A stretch of 64,000 nucleotides of DNA from Vibrio algivorus. GTDB lineage: Bacteria > Pseudomonadota > Gammaproteobacteria > Enterobacterales > Vibrionaceae. The position numbers and the translations under genes are program-made. Position 1 is the stretch's first letter; each line of letters starts with the position of its first letter. Location: contig NZ_AP018678.1 in the NCBI RefSeq assembly GCF_002218005.2, forward strand, positions 2,294,001 to 2,358,000, read 5' to 3'. Shown in pieces: positions 42,911 through 52,336 of this stretch. Below the pieces are notes generated by a model. It made no database searches. It had not been told where the DNA came from and was given only the letters and a program-made list of their open reading frames with translations.

Positions 42911-42916
42911 ATAATA

Positions 42917-43170
42917 GGTAGCGAGTTCCTAGTTTCGAGTTGCTAGGAAAAGCAAAAACTGGAGCAAGGTGCGTGAACACTTTGCTCCATGTTGCGAGAA
43001 AAGGCTTTTCCACGCTTCTCGTATTACGCAACACAAAACCGCTCTTTCGCTTTTCGGCTCCCGAGCGCAACGTACCCGCCGTATCCCGGCTCTTCTGCTA
43101 TTGCTTTTCCACGCTACACGTTACAGTTTCTTTCTCTTTTCCTAGCAACCAGGAACTAGGAACTAGAAGC
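42917..43170. repeat. Heptamer composite between tex and the DUF4382 gene
   Basis: Starts GTAGCGA GTTCCTA GTTTCGA GTTGCTA GGAAAAGC (42918-42953): four heptamers of different flavours in one run. Then an 86-bp unit (42954-43039) that recurs at 44374-44459, the TCTTTCGCTTTTCGGCTCCC module, and an inverted arm CTAGCAACCAGGAACTAGGA near 43141-43165. The rest of the gap to 43310 is the lipoprotein leader. No gene. Confidence 0.85.
42954..43039. repeat. 86-bp direct repeat, copy A
   Basis: AAAAACTGGAGCAAGGTGCG ... ATTACGCAACACAAAAC. It differs from copy B (44374-44459) at 3 positions by eye. It contains the hairpin GGAGCAA/TTGCTCC and the GAGAAAAGGCTTTTCC core. Confidence 0.9.
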
Positions 43171-43310
43171 TGCTCTTATCTCTTTCAAATTCATTCCCCC
43201 CGTCAATCCCCTGTCAATAAATGTCAAATTAAGGCTGTCTCTATTAACATTTTTATCACAACACCTACAATTAAGCTTAAACACTCTAAAAACAAATACA
43301 TGAGGGAATC

Positions 43311-44249
43311 ATGAAATATTTAGCAGCAGTGGCAGCAGCGTCGGCTTTAATTCTTAGTGGTTGTGGCGGTTCAGATTCATCAGATAACAGTACGCAAAAA
43401 ACCGCTAATGTATCTTTTGCCATATCCGATGCTCCAGTAGATGATGCTCAATCAGTCACCATCGCATTTACTCAAGTAGAGCTAATTCGTCAAAATGGTG
43501 AACGTATTATGCTCGATGTCGAGCCGGAATCTCCTGGAGTAGATTACCAACAGCTAGACTTACTCGATTACCAAGGTGCTGATTCTGAATTAATCATCAC
43601 AGAAAAACCGATTCCTGTCGGCGAATATAAAAACTTAATTTTGCACATCAGCTCAGAGTCTAATGTTAACTTCGTGGTTGATAACAACGGTACCCAACCT
43701 CTGAAACAACCGAGCAATAAGCTACAACTCGGCGGCTTTACCGTTACTGAAGATGCCACTCAAGCGTTTACCATTGAGTTTGATTTACGTAAGTCACTTG
43801 TATTACGAGGCAACTCCAATAACAACAATGGTTACATCCTCAAACCACATGGCGTTTCTATTATTGATAATGAAAGTGCCGCCACGCTAAATGGTGCTAT
43901 CACGACTATCACAGATACCTGTCTCGCGACAGAAGATAATTTTGTCTACCTTTATCAAGGTTCAGGTTTAGATAGTGCTAAGCTAGGTGATTTGTACGAT
44001 GAAGGTGACGAAGAATTTAGTTCAACAGTACCAGAAGGCACCATTGCACCTTACGCAACTACCAAACTTGATGATGCAGGTACCTATGAATTTGGTTTCC
44101 TACCAAGTGGTGACTACACCCTGGCTTTATATTGTGCCGGTGAAGAGGATAACTCTATCCAGTTTGATGGTTTAACAATTCCTCAACCAACTGGCCAAGT
44201 GAAAGAAACCACTTTGGTTGAAGGCGAAACGACTACCGTTGATTTTTAA
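43311..44249 (+). CDS. DUF4382-domain lipoprotein
   Basis: 312-aa envelope protein with a lipoprotein signal peptide: hydrophobic AAVAAASALILSGC with the lipobox Cys at about residue 18. The mature part starts with a Ser/Asn/Thr linker, then a beta-rich DUF4382 domain (VSFAISDAPVDDAQSVTIAF about 30-50; VPVGEYKNLILHIS-like PIPVGEYKNLILHI about 101) and a C-terminal beta-sandwich-like region (TYEFGFLPSGDYTLALYC). It is probably anchored in the outer membrane. Function unknown. Its gene lies between the two 86-bp direct repeats. Confidence 0.85.
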   Translation: MKYLAAVAAASALILSGCGGSDSSDNSTQKTANVSFAISDAPVDDAQSVTIAFTQVELIRQNGERIMLDVEPESPGVDYQQLDLLDYQGADSELIITEKPIPVGEYKNLILHISSESNVNFVVDNNGTQPLKQPSNKLQLGGFTVTEDATQAFTIEFDLRKSLVLRGNSNNNNGYILKPHGVSIIDNESAATLNGAITTITDTCLATEDNFVYLYQGSGLDSAKLGDLYDEGDEEFSSTVPEGTIAPYATTKLDDAGTYEFGFLPSGDYTLALYCAGEEDNSIQFDGLTIPQPTGQVKETTLVEGETTTVDF

Positions 44250-44512
44250 AACGTCATTCGTTGCACGAAAAAACTGATGTGAGGTGAGAGAGCGCTTCGC
44301 TTCGGGTTGTGAGAAAGAGCATGAACGTGACTCGGTCTTCGGGCGCGTTGCAGCTCCTTTCTCGAAAAAACGAAAAAACTGGAGCAAGGTGTGTGAACAC
44401 TTTGCTCCATGTTGCGAGAAAAGGCTTTTCCACGCTTCTCGTATCACGCAACACGAAACAAGCTACTCGTAACAATCTCTTTTCGCTTTTCAGCGCCCGG
44501 GGCTCGTTATCT
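44250..44512. repeat. Heptamer composite between the lipoprotein and glpK
   Basis: CGCTTCGCTTCGGGTTGTGA, then GACTCGGTCTTCGGGCGCGT, then copy B of the 86-bp unit, and CTACTCGTAACAATCTCTTT. Same modules as at 42917. No gene. Confidence 0.8.
44374..44459. repeat. 86-bp direct repeat, copy B
   Basis: Nearly identical to 42954-43039 and in the same orientation, 1.4 kb away; the pair encloses the DUF4382 lipoprotein gene. Confidence 0.9.
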
Positions 44513-46012
44513 CTACTCCTCAATCCAGCCTTTGGCACATTCAACAGCACGCTTCCAACCATTATGACGGCGTTCACGCTTGCCATCATCTGCACATGGT
44601 TGGAATGAACGATCGAGCACTGATTTGTGTTTCAACTCATCAATACTGCCCCAAAAACCTACTGCAAGACCAGCAAGATAGGCTGCGCCTAAAGCGGTCA
44701 CTTCAGTGACGACTGGGCGCTGCACTTCGGTATTCAATACATCCGATTGGAACTGCATTAGGAAGTTATTGGCCACTGCGCCACCATCAACTTTTAAGAA
44801 ATCCAGCTTGATACCTGAATCGGCTTGCATTGCTGAAATCACATCCAGTGATTGATAAGCAATACTTTCCAATGTTGCACGGATAATGTGGTTACGGTTA
44901 ACACCACGAGTTAAACCGACAATTGCGCCACGGGCATACGGGTCCCAATGCGGAGCACCTAAGCCAGTGAAAGCCGGCACCACATAAGCACCATTCGAGG
45001 TTTCAACTTTAGTTGCAAAGTATTCAGTATCAGCGGCATCGCCAATTAATTGCAGTTCATCACGTAGCCATTGAATCGATGCCCCCCCCATAAATACTGC
45101 GCCTTCCAGTGCGTAGCTCACCTCACCTTTTGGTCCACAAGCCAGCGTAGTAAGAAGACCGTTGCGTGAAGTCACTTTCTTTTCACCAGTATTCATTAAT
45201 AAGAAACAACCTGTACCGTAGGTGTTTTTTGCTTGCCCTGCTTCAACACACATTTGGCCAAATAACGCAGCTTGTTGATCGCCGGCAATCCCTGCGATTG
45301 GAATACGAGTTCCGCCTTTACCACCAATGTTGGTTTGCGCGTACACTTCTGATGATGACTTCACTTTTGGCATCATTGACTTTGGAATGCCAAGCGCATC
45401 CAGTAATTTTTCATCCCATTCAAGCGTATTGATGTTAAATAACATGGTACGGCTAGCATTCGTTGGGTCAGTGACGTGAGTACGACCTTGTGTCATATTC
45501 CAAATTAACCATGAATCTACTGTTCCGAAAGCAAGCTCGCCTTTTTCAGCTTGCTGGCGAGCCCCTTCAACATTATCCAGAATCCATTTCACTTTGGTGC
45601 CTGAGAAGTATGGATCCACCACTAGGCCAGTATTTTCTAGAATGTACTCTTCCAGCCCTGCTTTTTTAAGCTCTTCACAAATGCTAGCAGTACGACGGCA
45701 CTGCCAAACAATCGCATTATAAATAGGTTTACCAGTAGTACGATTCCATACAATGGTGGTTTCACGTTGGTTAGTAATACCAATGCCGGCGATTTCGTCT
45801 GAATGCAAACCACCCTTGGCTAATGCTTCAACTAAGGTTGAACTTTGCGTTGCCCAAATTTCCAATGGATCATGCTCAACCCAGCCGGCTTGCGGATAGA
45901 TCTGAGTAAACTCACGCTGCGCACTGCAAACAATATTGGCATCACGATCGAGTACCACTGCGCGAGAACTGGTTGTGCCTTGATCTAAAGCGACGATGTA
46001 TTTCTTTTCCAT
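44513..46012 (-). CDS. glpK: Glycerol kinase
   Basis: 499-aa FGGY kinase that makes sn-glycerol 3-phosphate from glycerol and ATP. It has YIVALDQGTTSSRAVVLD at the N-terminus, GIGITNQRETTIVW, RTMLFNINTLEWDEKLL, GIAGDQQAALFGQMC and TGLGAPHWDPYARGAIVGLT. The protein ends ECAKGWIEE, the full length. It is downstream of glpF by 37 bp, so it works with the facilitator to trap glycerol in the cell. Confidence 0.98.
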   Translation of the reverse strand: MEKKYIVALDQGTTSSRAVVLDRDANIVCSAQREFTQIYPQAGWVEHDPLEIWATQSSTLVEALAKGGLHSDEIAGIGITNQRETTIVWNRTTGKPIYNAIVWQCRRTASICEELKKAGLEEYILENTGLVVDPYFSGTKVKWILDNVEGARQQAEKGELAFGTVDSWLIWNMTQGRTHVTDPTNASRTMLFNINTLEWDEKLLDALGIPKSMMPKVKSSSEVYAQTNIGGKGGTRIPIAGIAGDQQAALFGQMCVEAGQAKNTYGTGCFLLMNTGEKKVTSRNGLLTTLACGPKGEVSYALEGAVFMGGASIQWLRDELQLIGDAADTEYFATKVETSNGAYVVPAFTGLGAPHWDPYARGAIVGLTRGVNRNHIIRATLESIAYQSLDVISAMQADSGIKLDFLKVDGGAVANNFLMQFQSDVLNTEVQRPVVTEVTALGAAYLAGLAVGFWGSIDELKHKSVLDRSFQPCADDGKRERRHNGWKRAVECAKGWIEE

Positions 46013-46049
46013 AATATTTTCCTACTTTATTCGTTTATTATTGTGCTAA

Positions 46050-46898
46050 TTAAACATTCGTTGGTACTTGAGGTGATTGTTCAGCGGGATCATTAATCTC
46101 TTGTGGATCATTATTCAGGTAGAAGCCAATCACTTTTGGATATAACCAACCACCAAATGAAGCACCGAAGATTGGAGCAAGAATAGGCACAATAAAGTAC
46201 GGTATATCTTTACCACCAGTTAACGCCATATCACCCCAGCCAGCAAGATAAGCAAAAAATTTCGGCCCAAAGTCACGCGCAGGGTTCATAGCAAAACCCG
46301 TTAATGGCCCTAGAGAACCACCAATTATCGCAATCAATAGACCGATTAATAACGGAGTAACTGCACCATTTGGAGCACCATTACGATCATCCCCTAACGC
46401 AAGAATCACAAACATTAAGACTGCCGTAATCACAAATTCGACGGCAAACGCACCACCAAAGCTTAACAATGGATTAGGGTAAGTAGAGAAGATGCCTGCT
46501 AACGCTAAACTTTCTTGTGAGCCGCGCACCATATTGTGAGCAAGTTCATAGTCAGTAAATAAGTTGCTATATAAGGCATAGATTAAAGCGGCAGAACTGA
46601 ATGCCCCTAAAAGTTGAGAGCCGATATAAGGCAATACTTTTCGTTTCTCAAAACCATGAAATAAGGTTAAAGCAATCGTAACCGCTGGGTTAAGGTGTGC
46701 CCCCGACACGCCTCCAGCGCAGTAAATAGCAATCGCGACCCCTAAGCCCCAAATGATACTAATTTCCCATTGGCCAAAGCTTGCTCCTGTTAACACTAAA
46801 GCAGCCACACACCCGACCCCGAAAAAAATCAGTAGGCCAGTACCGATAAATTCCGACAAACATTCCCCGAGCAATTGTTTTCTATTATTTGTAGACAT
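46050..46898 (-). CDS. glpF: Glycerol uptake facilitator (aquaglyceroporin)
   Basis: 282-aa MIP-family channel with six membrane helices and two half-helices. Both NPA boxes are present: SGAHLNPAVTIAL (about 66) and FAMNPARDFGP (about 205, with the D typical of glycerol channels). It starts the leftward glpFK operon, divergent from glpD across a 393-bp regulatory region. Confidence 0.97.
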   Translation of the reverse strand: MSTNNRKQLLGECLSEFIGTGLLIFFGVGCVAALVLTGASFGQWEISIIWGLGVAIAIYCAGGVSGAHLNPAVTIALTLFHGFEKRKVLPYIGSQLLGAFSSAALIYALYSNLFTDYELAHNMVRGSQESLALAGIFSTYPNPLLSFGGAFAVEFVITAVLMFVILALGDDRNGAPNGAVTPLLIGLLIAIIGGSLGPLTGFAMNPARDFGPKFFAYLAGWGDMALTGGKDIPYFIVPILAPIFGASFGGWLYPKVIGFYLNNDPQEINDPAEQSPQVPTNV

Positions 46899-47013
46899 AT
46901 TGACGACCCATTCTTATTTTTTAGTAGTGTTAGAGCCAATTGACCCTAGTTATTGGAAGAATTCGCTGCTAAACCTACAATATGTTTCATTTATGTAAAC
47001 AAACAATCACCAT

Positions 47014-47035
47014 AAATGTGCGTACGCTCATACTT
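47014..47035. promoter_or_regulatory. Possible CRP site
   Basis: AAATGTGCGTACGCTCATAC fits TGTGN-N6-NCANA loosely: TGTGC, six bases, TCATA. Placed on the glpF side of the intergenic region, in keeping with catabolite control of glp genes. Confidence 0.5.
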
Positions 47036-47245
47036 TTAATTATTCGAACAAAAACGAACGGCAATAGATTTCAAAAATCACTAATAAAAATCAACAACAT
47101 ATGAATTTCAAATAATTAAAACCAAAATATCAGCAATAATAAACCAATCAAAAACAATAACTTGACTATAAAAAGGACAGATATTTGTACAAAAAATATT
47201 AAAATAGATCTGGACAGAAATTTTATTTTCGGTAAATTAAACCAA

Positions 47246-47263
47246 AATGCTCGAACGAACATT
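47246..47263. promoter_or_regulatory. GlpR operator
   Basis: AATGCTCGAACGAACATT, an 18-bp palindrome with one mismatched pair and the ATGTTCG/CGAACAT core expected for GlpR. It lies 28 bp upstream of glpD. Other CGAACA half-sites lie on either side. Confidence 0.8.
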
Positions 47264-47291
47264 TAATCGCTAAATTCGAACAGAGGTTAAG

Positions 47292-48869
47292 ATGAACAAG
47301 CCAGAAAATGTAAATACAGTGTTAGACATCATTGTTGTCGGTGGTGGGATCAATGGCGCAGGAATCGCTGTCGATGCTGCAGGTAGAAACTTAAAAGTCG
47401 GTCTTTATGAATCAAGTGACTTTGCTTCTGCCACTTCGTCTGCCAGTTCGAAATTAATTCATGGCGGCTTACGCTACCTAGAGCATTATGAATTTCGTTT
47501 GGTATCAGAATCGCTCGCTGAACGTGAAGTATTACTGAAAAAAGCCCCACATATCGCTAAACCTATGCGTTTCCGCTTGCCTCATCGCCCATTCTTACGC
47601 CCTGCATGGATGATCCGTGCAGGCTTATTCCTTTACGATAATTTAGGCAAACGTGGCTTATTTACTAAAAATGAAACGCTTAAAGGTAGTCATGGCGTAG
47701 ATTTTCGCTCGACCAATGTTTTAAAAGAAGAAATGGTCAAAGGATTTGAATACTCAGATTGCTGGGTCGATGATGCGCGTTTAGTACTCCTCAACATTCA
47801 ACAAGCGGAGCAATATGGTGCAGAAATCAAGAACTATTGCCATGTAGAAAAAGCCGAGCGCGTCGGAGATTTATGGCATGTCACCTTATTAGATAAACGA
47901 ACTAATACTCGCTTTACGCGCCAATCTCACGCATTGGTGAATGCAACTGGCCCTTGGGTTCGTAGCTTCATTACCGAAAATATGGACGCTCAATCGCCTT
48001 ATGGAATTCGCTTGATCAAAGGCTCCCATATCATTGTGCCGAAGATCCACAGTGAAGAACAAGCTTACATCTTACAAAACGATGATCAACGCATTGTGTT
48101 TGTGATCCCTTATCTTGAAGACTACTCATTGATTGGCACCACTGATGTCGAATATAAAGGCGATCCTCGCCAAGTAGCGATTGATGAGCAAGAAATTAAC
48201 TACTTAATCGACGTAGTGAATAAACACTTTATTCATCAAATATCGCCAGAAGATGTGGTTTCAACTTACAGTGGTGTACGTCCATTATGCGATGATGAAT
48301 CAGATTCACCACAAGCCATCACACGTGACTACACATTATCTCTTGAACAAGAAGGGGAAGAAGCACCATTACTGTCTATTTTTGGCGGCAAGTTAACCAC
48401 TTATCGTAAACTCGCAGAATCAGCAATGACACAACTGTCACCTTTCTTCCCTCAAATGAGCGACAGCTGGACGGCAGAATCAGTATTACCTGGCGGAGTC
48501 GGCTACGATGAGAACTTATTGGCAATGAAACTGCGTCAGCAATGCCCTTGGATGAATGACAAAACCTTACGTCGTTATTGCCATCAATATGGTGTACAAG
48601 CCCAAGAAATGCTTAAAGGTATTACGTCTGAATCCGAGATGGGACAACACTTTGGTCAAGGGGTTTATCAATGTGAAATTGATTATTTGTTTGAACATGA
48701 ATATGCCTATACCGCCGAGGATATTTTATGGCGTCGAACTAAGTTAGGTGTCGTGTTATCTCAAGTTGAGCAAGCATTAATCAATGATTACATTGAGCGA
48801 GCAACTCAATCGAATTTATCTCACGAAACACATGATAAAATGCTCGATTGCGCACAGAAGATGGGATAA
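47292..48869 (+). CDS. glpD: Aerobic glycerol-3-phosphate dehydrogenase
   Basis: 525-aa membrane-associated flavoenzyme that oxidises glycerol 3-phosphate to DHAP and feeds electrons to ubiquinone. It has the FAD-binding DIIVVGGGINGAGIAVDAAG (about 12-31), SSASSKLIHGGLRYLEHYEF (about 49), and GTTDVEYKGDP with the substrate site (about 285), then FGGKLTTYRKLAE (about 370). Full length. GAGG precedes the ATG. Directly upstream of glpR by 116 bp. Confidence 0.97.
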   Translation: MNKPENVNTVLDIIVVGGGINGAGIAVDAAGRNLKVGLYESSDFASATSSASSKLIHGGLRYLEHYEFRLVSESLAEREVLLKKAPHIAKPMRFRLPHRPFLRPAWMIRAGLFLYDNLGKRGLFTKNETLKGSHGVDFRSTNVLKEEMVKGFEYSDCWVDDARLVLLNIQQAEQYGAEIKNYCHVEKAERVGDLWHVTLLDKRTNTRFTRQSHALVNATGPWVRSFITENMDAQSPYGIRLIKGSHIIVPKIHSEEQAYILQNDDQRIVFVIPYLEDYSLIGTTDVEYKGDPRQVAIDEQEINYLIDVVNKHFIHQISPEDVVSTYSGVRPLCDDESDSPQAITRDYTLSLEQEGEEAPLLSIFGGKLTTYRKLAESAMTQLSPFFPQMSDSWTAESVLPGGVGYDENLLAMKLRQQCPWMNDKTLRRYCHQYGVQAQEMLKGITSESEMGQHFGQGVYQCEIDYLFEHEYAYTAEDILWRRTKLGVVLSQVEQALINDYIERATQSNLSHETHDKMLDCAQKMG

Positions 48870-48985
48870 TTATAACATTTTGAACATTACTTGAGTGTAT
48901 ACAATCGGATAAATTGCCTTTCATAGAGCGAATCACGTAAACTAGTTTTTCATATTTTAGTGGCTAGGGTTAGAAGGAAAACAGC

Positions 48986-49753
48986 GTGAAAGCGAGTGAA
49001 AGGCATAAAAAAATCATCGAACTAGTCAAAGCTCAAGGCTATGTCAGTACCGATGATTTAGTAGAAATGTTTGATGTGAGCCCTCAGACTATTCGCCGCG
49101 ATCTAAATGAATTAGCTGATGCCAACAAAATTCGCCGTAATCATGGTGGCGCAACAATGACGAATAGTGCGGAGAATTCGCCTTATAGTGATCGAAAAGT
49201 AATGAATCAAAATGAAAAAAATAATATCGCTCGCGCACTGGTCAAACACATTCCTGATGGCTCGACTCTATTCATTGATATTGGTACTACGCCAGAATCC
49301 GTCGCTAAAGCTTTACTTGAAAGCCACCAGCAACTACGGATCGTAACGAATAATATTAACGCTGCGATTATTTTGATGAGTAAACCGGATTTCAAAGTTA
49401 TTTTAGCTGGCGGTGAAGTACGCAATAAAGATGGTGGCGTAACCGGTGAAGCGACACTTGATTTTATTTCTCAATTTCGTTTAGATTTCGGTATCTTAGG
49501 TATCAGTGGCGTCGACTTTGATGGCTCACTACTCGATTTTGACTACCACGAGGTGCGAGTAAAACGTGCGATTATCGAAAACAGTCGCGCGGTATTCCTA
49601 CCCATTGATCATTCTAAATTTGGCCGTAATGCGATGGTTAATTTGGGGAAAATTGAAGATGTCGATTTGATTGTCACCAACCAAAATCCACCGCAAGAAA
49701 TCACGGCTTTGATTAAAGATTTAGATATTAAGATTGAAGTAATAAAGGCATAA
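48986..49753 (+). CDS. glpR: DeoR-family glycerol-3-phosphate regulon repressor
   Basis: 255-aa repressor. The N-terminal DeoR helix-turn-helix has RHKKIIELVKAQGYVSTDDL and FDVSPQTIRRDLNELAD (residues 6-45); the C-terminal sugar-phosphate domain has LFIDIGTTPESVAKALL (about 93), RIVTNNINAAIIL and LAGGEVRNKDGGVTG. Same length as E. coli GlpR. It should bind the operators between glpF and glpD and be released by glycerol 3-phosphate. Confidence 0.95.
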   Translation: MKASERHKKIIELVKAQGYVSTDDLVEMFDVSPQTIRRDLNELADANKIRRNHGGATMTNSAENSPYSDRKVMNQNEKNNIARALVKHIPDGSTLFIDIGTTPESVAKALLESHQQLRIVTNNINAAIILMSKPDFKVILAGGEVRNKDGGVTGEATLDFISQFRLDFGILGISGVDFDGSLLDFDYHEVRVKRAIIENSRAVFLPIDHSKFGRNAMVNLGKIEDVDLIVTNQNPPQEITALIKDLDIKIEVIKA

Positions 49754-49762
49754 GAGTTTAAG

Positions 49763-50010
49763 GTTGTTGGTTTCTAGAAAGAGCGATCTCTCGATCGTTG
49801 AGGCTTTAGATACAACGCAAAACTAGATAGATACGCACGACTTTTTTGTTGCGTGTTACGTGAACGCTTCGCTCCGAGTTGCGAGAAAAATCAAAGCAGA
49901 TACTCAGCCCAAAGAGCGTCATCCTGAACGGCGCTCCTACGTCGCTTTTCAGGATGACAATGTTTTATTCTGTCTTGCTTCTGCTAGAAACTAAGAACCA
50001 GAGACTAGAA
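49763..50010. repeat. Heptamer and third-family composite between glpR and bioH
   Basis: GGTTTCTAGAAAGAGCGATC with core CTCTCGATCGTTGAGGCTTT (49769-49810), then GTTGCGTGTTACGTGAACGC, TTCGCTCCGAGTTGCGAGAA (49850-49890), a compact hairpin GTCATCCTGAA ... TTCAGGATGAC (49918-49958), and an inverted arm CTAGAAACTAAGAACCAGAG (49983-50010). No gene. Confidence 0.85.
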
Positions 50011-50023
50011 ACCTTCTTTTCCA

Positions 50024-50809
50024 TCACTCAAAACTTGTGCTTGTTGAACCAACCACAAACTCCGTCACCTTCTCACAAAATAACTCATTCTCAGTCATAA
50101 AAGGCGCATGAGACGACGATTGAAAAATATAGTTCTGACTATTCGGTGCGTATTCACCCACTAAATCCGCTACTTTCTTTGGTACTAATCCATCTAAACG
50201 GCCATACAAACGCAACATTGGAGCTTGAATATCCGATAGTGCGGGACGTAAATCGACACTCGCCAAAATATCTAACCCAATGGCTAACGCTTCAGGGTTG
50301 GGCATCGGACGTGAAAAGACCTGCTTTTTAATTGCTTTGACGTCTTGCCTTGCCGATGGACTACCTAAAGCTTGCAAGGTCATAAAGCCTTCGATGGTTA
50401 GCTTAAAATTATTGGTCAGTTGTTCGGTAAAGTCAGTTAGTACTTTAGGCATAATGCCTCGCCAACCTTTTTCGGAGGCAAACTTTGGTGAACTGGCTAA
50501 CGTGATCAGCTTATCGACTCGCTCAGGATGCTTTAATGCAATATTGGTTGCCACCAACCCACCAAGAGACCAACCAAGATAGACCGCTGTTTTCGGTGCT
50601 TGGGCTAACACTTGATGGCAAATATCATCAAGATCATCTGCGCTTGCTTCATGGCTTAATCCATAACCGGGTAAATCAACACTATGGACGCGAAATTGTA
50701 CCGATAACACATCTATTGTTTGTTGCCATACCGCGCCATTCATTCCCCACCCGTGGATAAGAACGATATCTTGCCCTTCACCTTGCGATTGCCAATGCAG
50801 TCGTGTCAT
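50024..50809 (-). CDS. bioH: Pimeloyl-[acyl-carrier protein] methyl ester esterase
   Basis: 261-aa alpha/beta hydrolase that frees pimeloyl-ACP from its methyl ester in biotin synthesis. It has IVLIHGWGMNGAVWQQ with the oxyanion region (about 15), the nucleophile elbow GWSLGGLVA (Ser about 81), the Asp in LYGRLDGLVP (about 207) and the His in SSHAPFM (about 236). Divergent from comF, the conserved arrangement in gammaproteobacteria. Confidence 0.94.
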   Translation of the reverse strand: MTRLHWQSQGEGQDIVLIHGWGMNGAVWQQTIDVLSVQFRVHSVDLPGYGLSHEASADDLDDICHQVLAQAPKTAVYLGWSLGGLVATNIALKHPERVDKLITLASSPKFASEKGWRGIMPKVLTDFTEQLTNNFKLTIEGFMTLQALGSPSARQDVKAIKKQVFSRPMPNPEALAIGLDILASVDLRPALSDIQAPMLRLYGRLDGLVPKKVADLVGEYAPNSQNYIFQSSSHAPFMTENELFCEKVTEFVVGSTSTSFE

Positions 50810-50909
50810 TGCCTTTTCCTACTAATTTCATACCTAGTCGATAGTGTTCTGGTTGATGATGACATCATTGATTCACTTTTTCATTTTTAACTTAAATAAA
50901 AAGACGCCA

Positions 50910-51629
50910 ATGAAATTACTCGAACGCATAAAACGAGGATTACCTCGCCAATGTCATTTATGTCGCTTAACCATCAAACCACAAGATGCGCATCCATTAC
51001 ATAGTTTATGGTGCCAACATTGTGTTGAACGTTTTATCGATACCACTCCTCGCTGTCAACGTTGTGGCCTGAAAACCGTTACTCGAGTAGAACAATGCGG
51101 TCAATGCTTGGCGCAACCTCCCAAATGGGATCGCTTATACTGCATTAACGATTATCAAGCGCCACTAAAAGGTTACATTCAAAAGTTAAAATATCGTCGC
51201 CAGTTTTGGTTAGCTAACGATCTTGCCTTGTTACTTGATCCCGTGATTACAGAACCTTGCCATGAACTCATTCCAGTCCCGCTACATTGGCGTAGACAGT
51301 GGTCACGCGGCTTTAATCAAAGCTTTGAAATTGCTCAACAACTTGCAAGGCATTGGCGAAAAAGAGAATTTAATTGCCAAGTAAACCATGGTGTTTTTCG
51401 GCGAATTAAGGCAACCCCACAACAAAAAGGATTAAGTAAAATTGAGCGTCGGCGTAATACTAAACGTGCCTTTTTACTACGTGAAGCGCCCTTAACTCAA
51501 CATGTAGCATTGGTTGATGATGTCGTCACGACAGGAAGTACTTTAGAGCCGTTATGCCTATTACTCAAAAAAGCAGGCGTGAAACGGATTGATGTGTATT
51601 GCTTATCTCGAACACCCACACCGAATTAA
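50910..51629 (+). CDS. comF: ComF-family phosphoribosyltransferase (GntX-like)
   Basis: 239-aa protein. N-terminal paired cysteines (CHLCRL, CQHCVE, CQRCG, CGQCL; residues 14-65) suggest a zinc site; the C-terminal half is a phosphoribosyltransferase domain with HELIPVPLHWRRQWSRGFNQ (about 118) and the PRPP loop VALVDDVVTTGSTL (about 201). ComF proteins serve DNA uptake in naturally competent bacteria such as Vibrio and Haemophilus; GntX is the E. coli name. ATG 50910 is chosen; the longer frame from 50844 adds a non-conserved extension. Confidence 0.92.
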   Translation: MKLLERIKRGLPRQCHLCRLTIKPQDAHPLHSLWCQHCVERFIDTTPRCQRCGLKTVTRVEQCGQCLAQPPKWDRLYCINDYQAPLKGYIQKLKYRRQFWLANDLALLLDPVITEPCHELIPVPLHWRRQWSRGFNQSFEIAQQLARHWRKREFNCQVNHGVFRRIKATPQQKGLSKIERRRNTKRAFLLREAPLTQHVALVDDVVTTGSTLEPLCLLLKKAGVKRIDVYCLSRTPTPN

Positions 51630-51744
51630 TTAAGCTTTCTCTAGCTAGATCAAGTTTGTAGAAATTATCAGTAAATTGGTTTGATCCATGCGGTAAGAGG
51701 AGTAAAATAGCCGAAAAGCCCACTAAAATAGTCAGGTATTAGCC

Positions 51745-52332
51745 GTGTCAGATACAATTACTATTACAGAAAGTGCTCAAGAGCATTTTGCAAAACTACT
51801 GGAACAACAATCTAATGAAACTCATATTCGAGTTTTTGTGGTAAACCCTGGTACACCTAACGCAGAGTGTGGCGTATCTTACTGTCCACCTGAGTCGGTT
51901 GAATCATCAGATACCATCTTTGAATTCAAAGGCTTCAACGCTTACGTTGATGAACTGAGCCTACCATTTTTAGAAGAAGCAGAGATCGACTTTGTAACCG
52001 ATAAAATGGGCTCACAGTTAACGCTAAAAGCGCCAAATGCGAAAATGCGTAAACTGGATGACGATGCCCCACTAATGGCTCGTGTTGAATATGCGATTCA
52101 AACCCAAGTTAACCCACAACTAGCAAGCCACGGCGGCCATGTTAGCCTAATCAGTATTTCTGATGATGGTGTTGCACTGGTTCAGTTTGGCGGCGGTTGT
52201 AACGGTTGTTCAATGGTGGATGTCACGCTAAAAGAAGGCATTGAAAAGCAATTAGTTGAACAGTTCGCAGGTGAATTAACGGCTGTACGTGATTCAACAG
52301 AACACCAATCAGGTGAACACTCGTATATGTAA
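51745..52332 (+). CDS. nfuA: Fe/S biogenesis protein NfuA
   Basis: 195-aa carrier that delivers 4Fe-4S clusters to apoproteins. The N-terminal half is a degenerate A-type (HesB/IscA) domain lacking all its cysteines (ITESAQEHFAKLLEQQ); the C-terminal Nfu domain has HGGHVSLISIS and the cluster-binding CxxC in FGGGCNGCSMVDVTLKEGIE (about 150). Follows comF, as in E. coli (gntX-nfuA). Confidence 0.97.
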   Translation: MSDTITITESAQEHFAKLLEQQSNETHIRVFVVNPGTPNAECGVSYCPPESVESSDTIFEFKGFNAYVDELSLPFLEEAEIDFVTDKMGSQLTLKAPNAKMRKLDDDAPLMARVEYAIQTQVNPQLASHGGHVSLISISDDGVALVQFGGGCNGCSMVDVTLKEGIEKQLVEQFAGELTAVRDSTEHQSGEHSYM

Positions 52333-52336
52333 GACG

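Larger units (their letters stand above)
46899..47291. promoter_or_regulatory. Divergent glpF/glpD regulatory region
   Basis: 393 AT-rich bases between glpF and glpD without repeats of the heptamer family. It holds a GlpR-like palindrome (47246-47263), further TTCGAACA/CGAAC half-sites (47041-47060 and 47275-47283), and a CRP-like site (47014-47035). This suits joint control by glycerol 3-phosphate (through GlpR) and cAMP-CRP. Confidence 0.7.
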
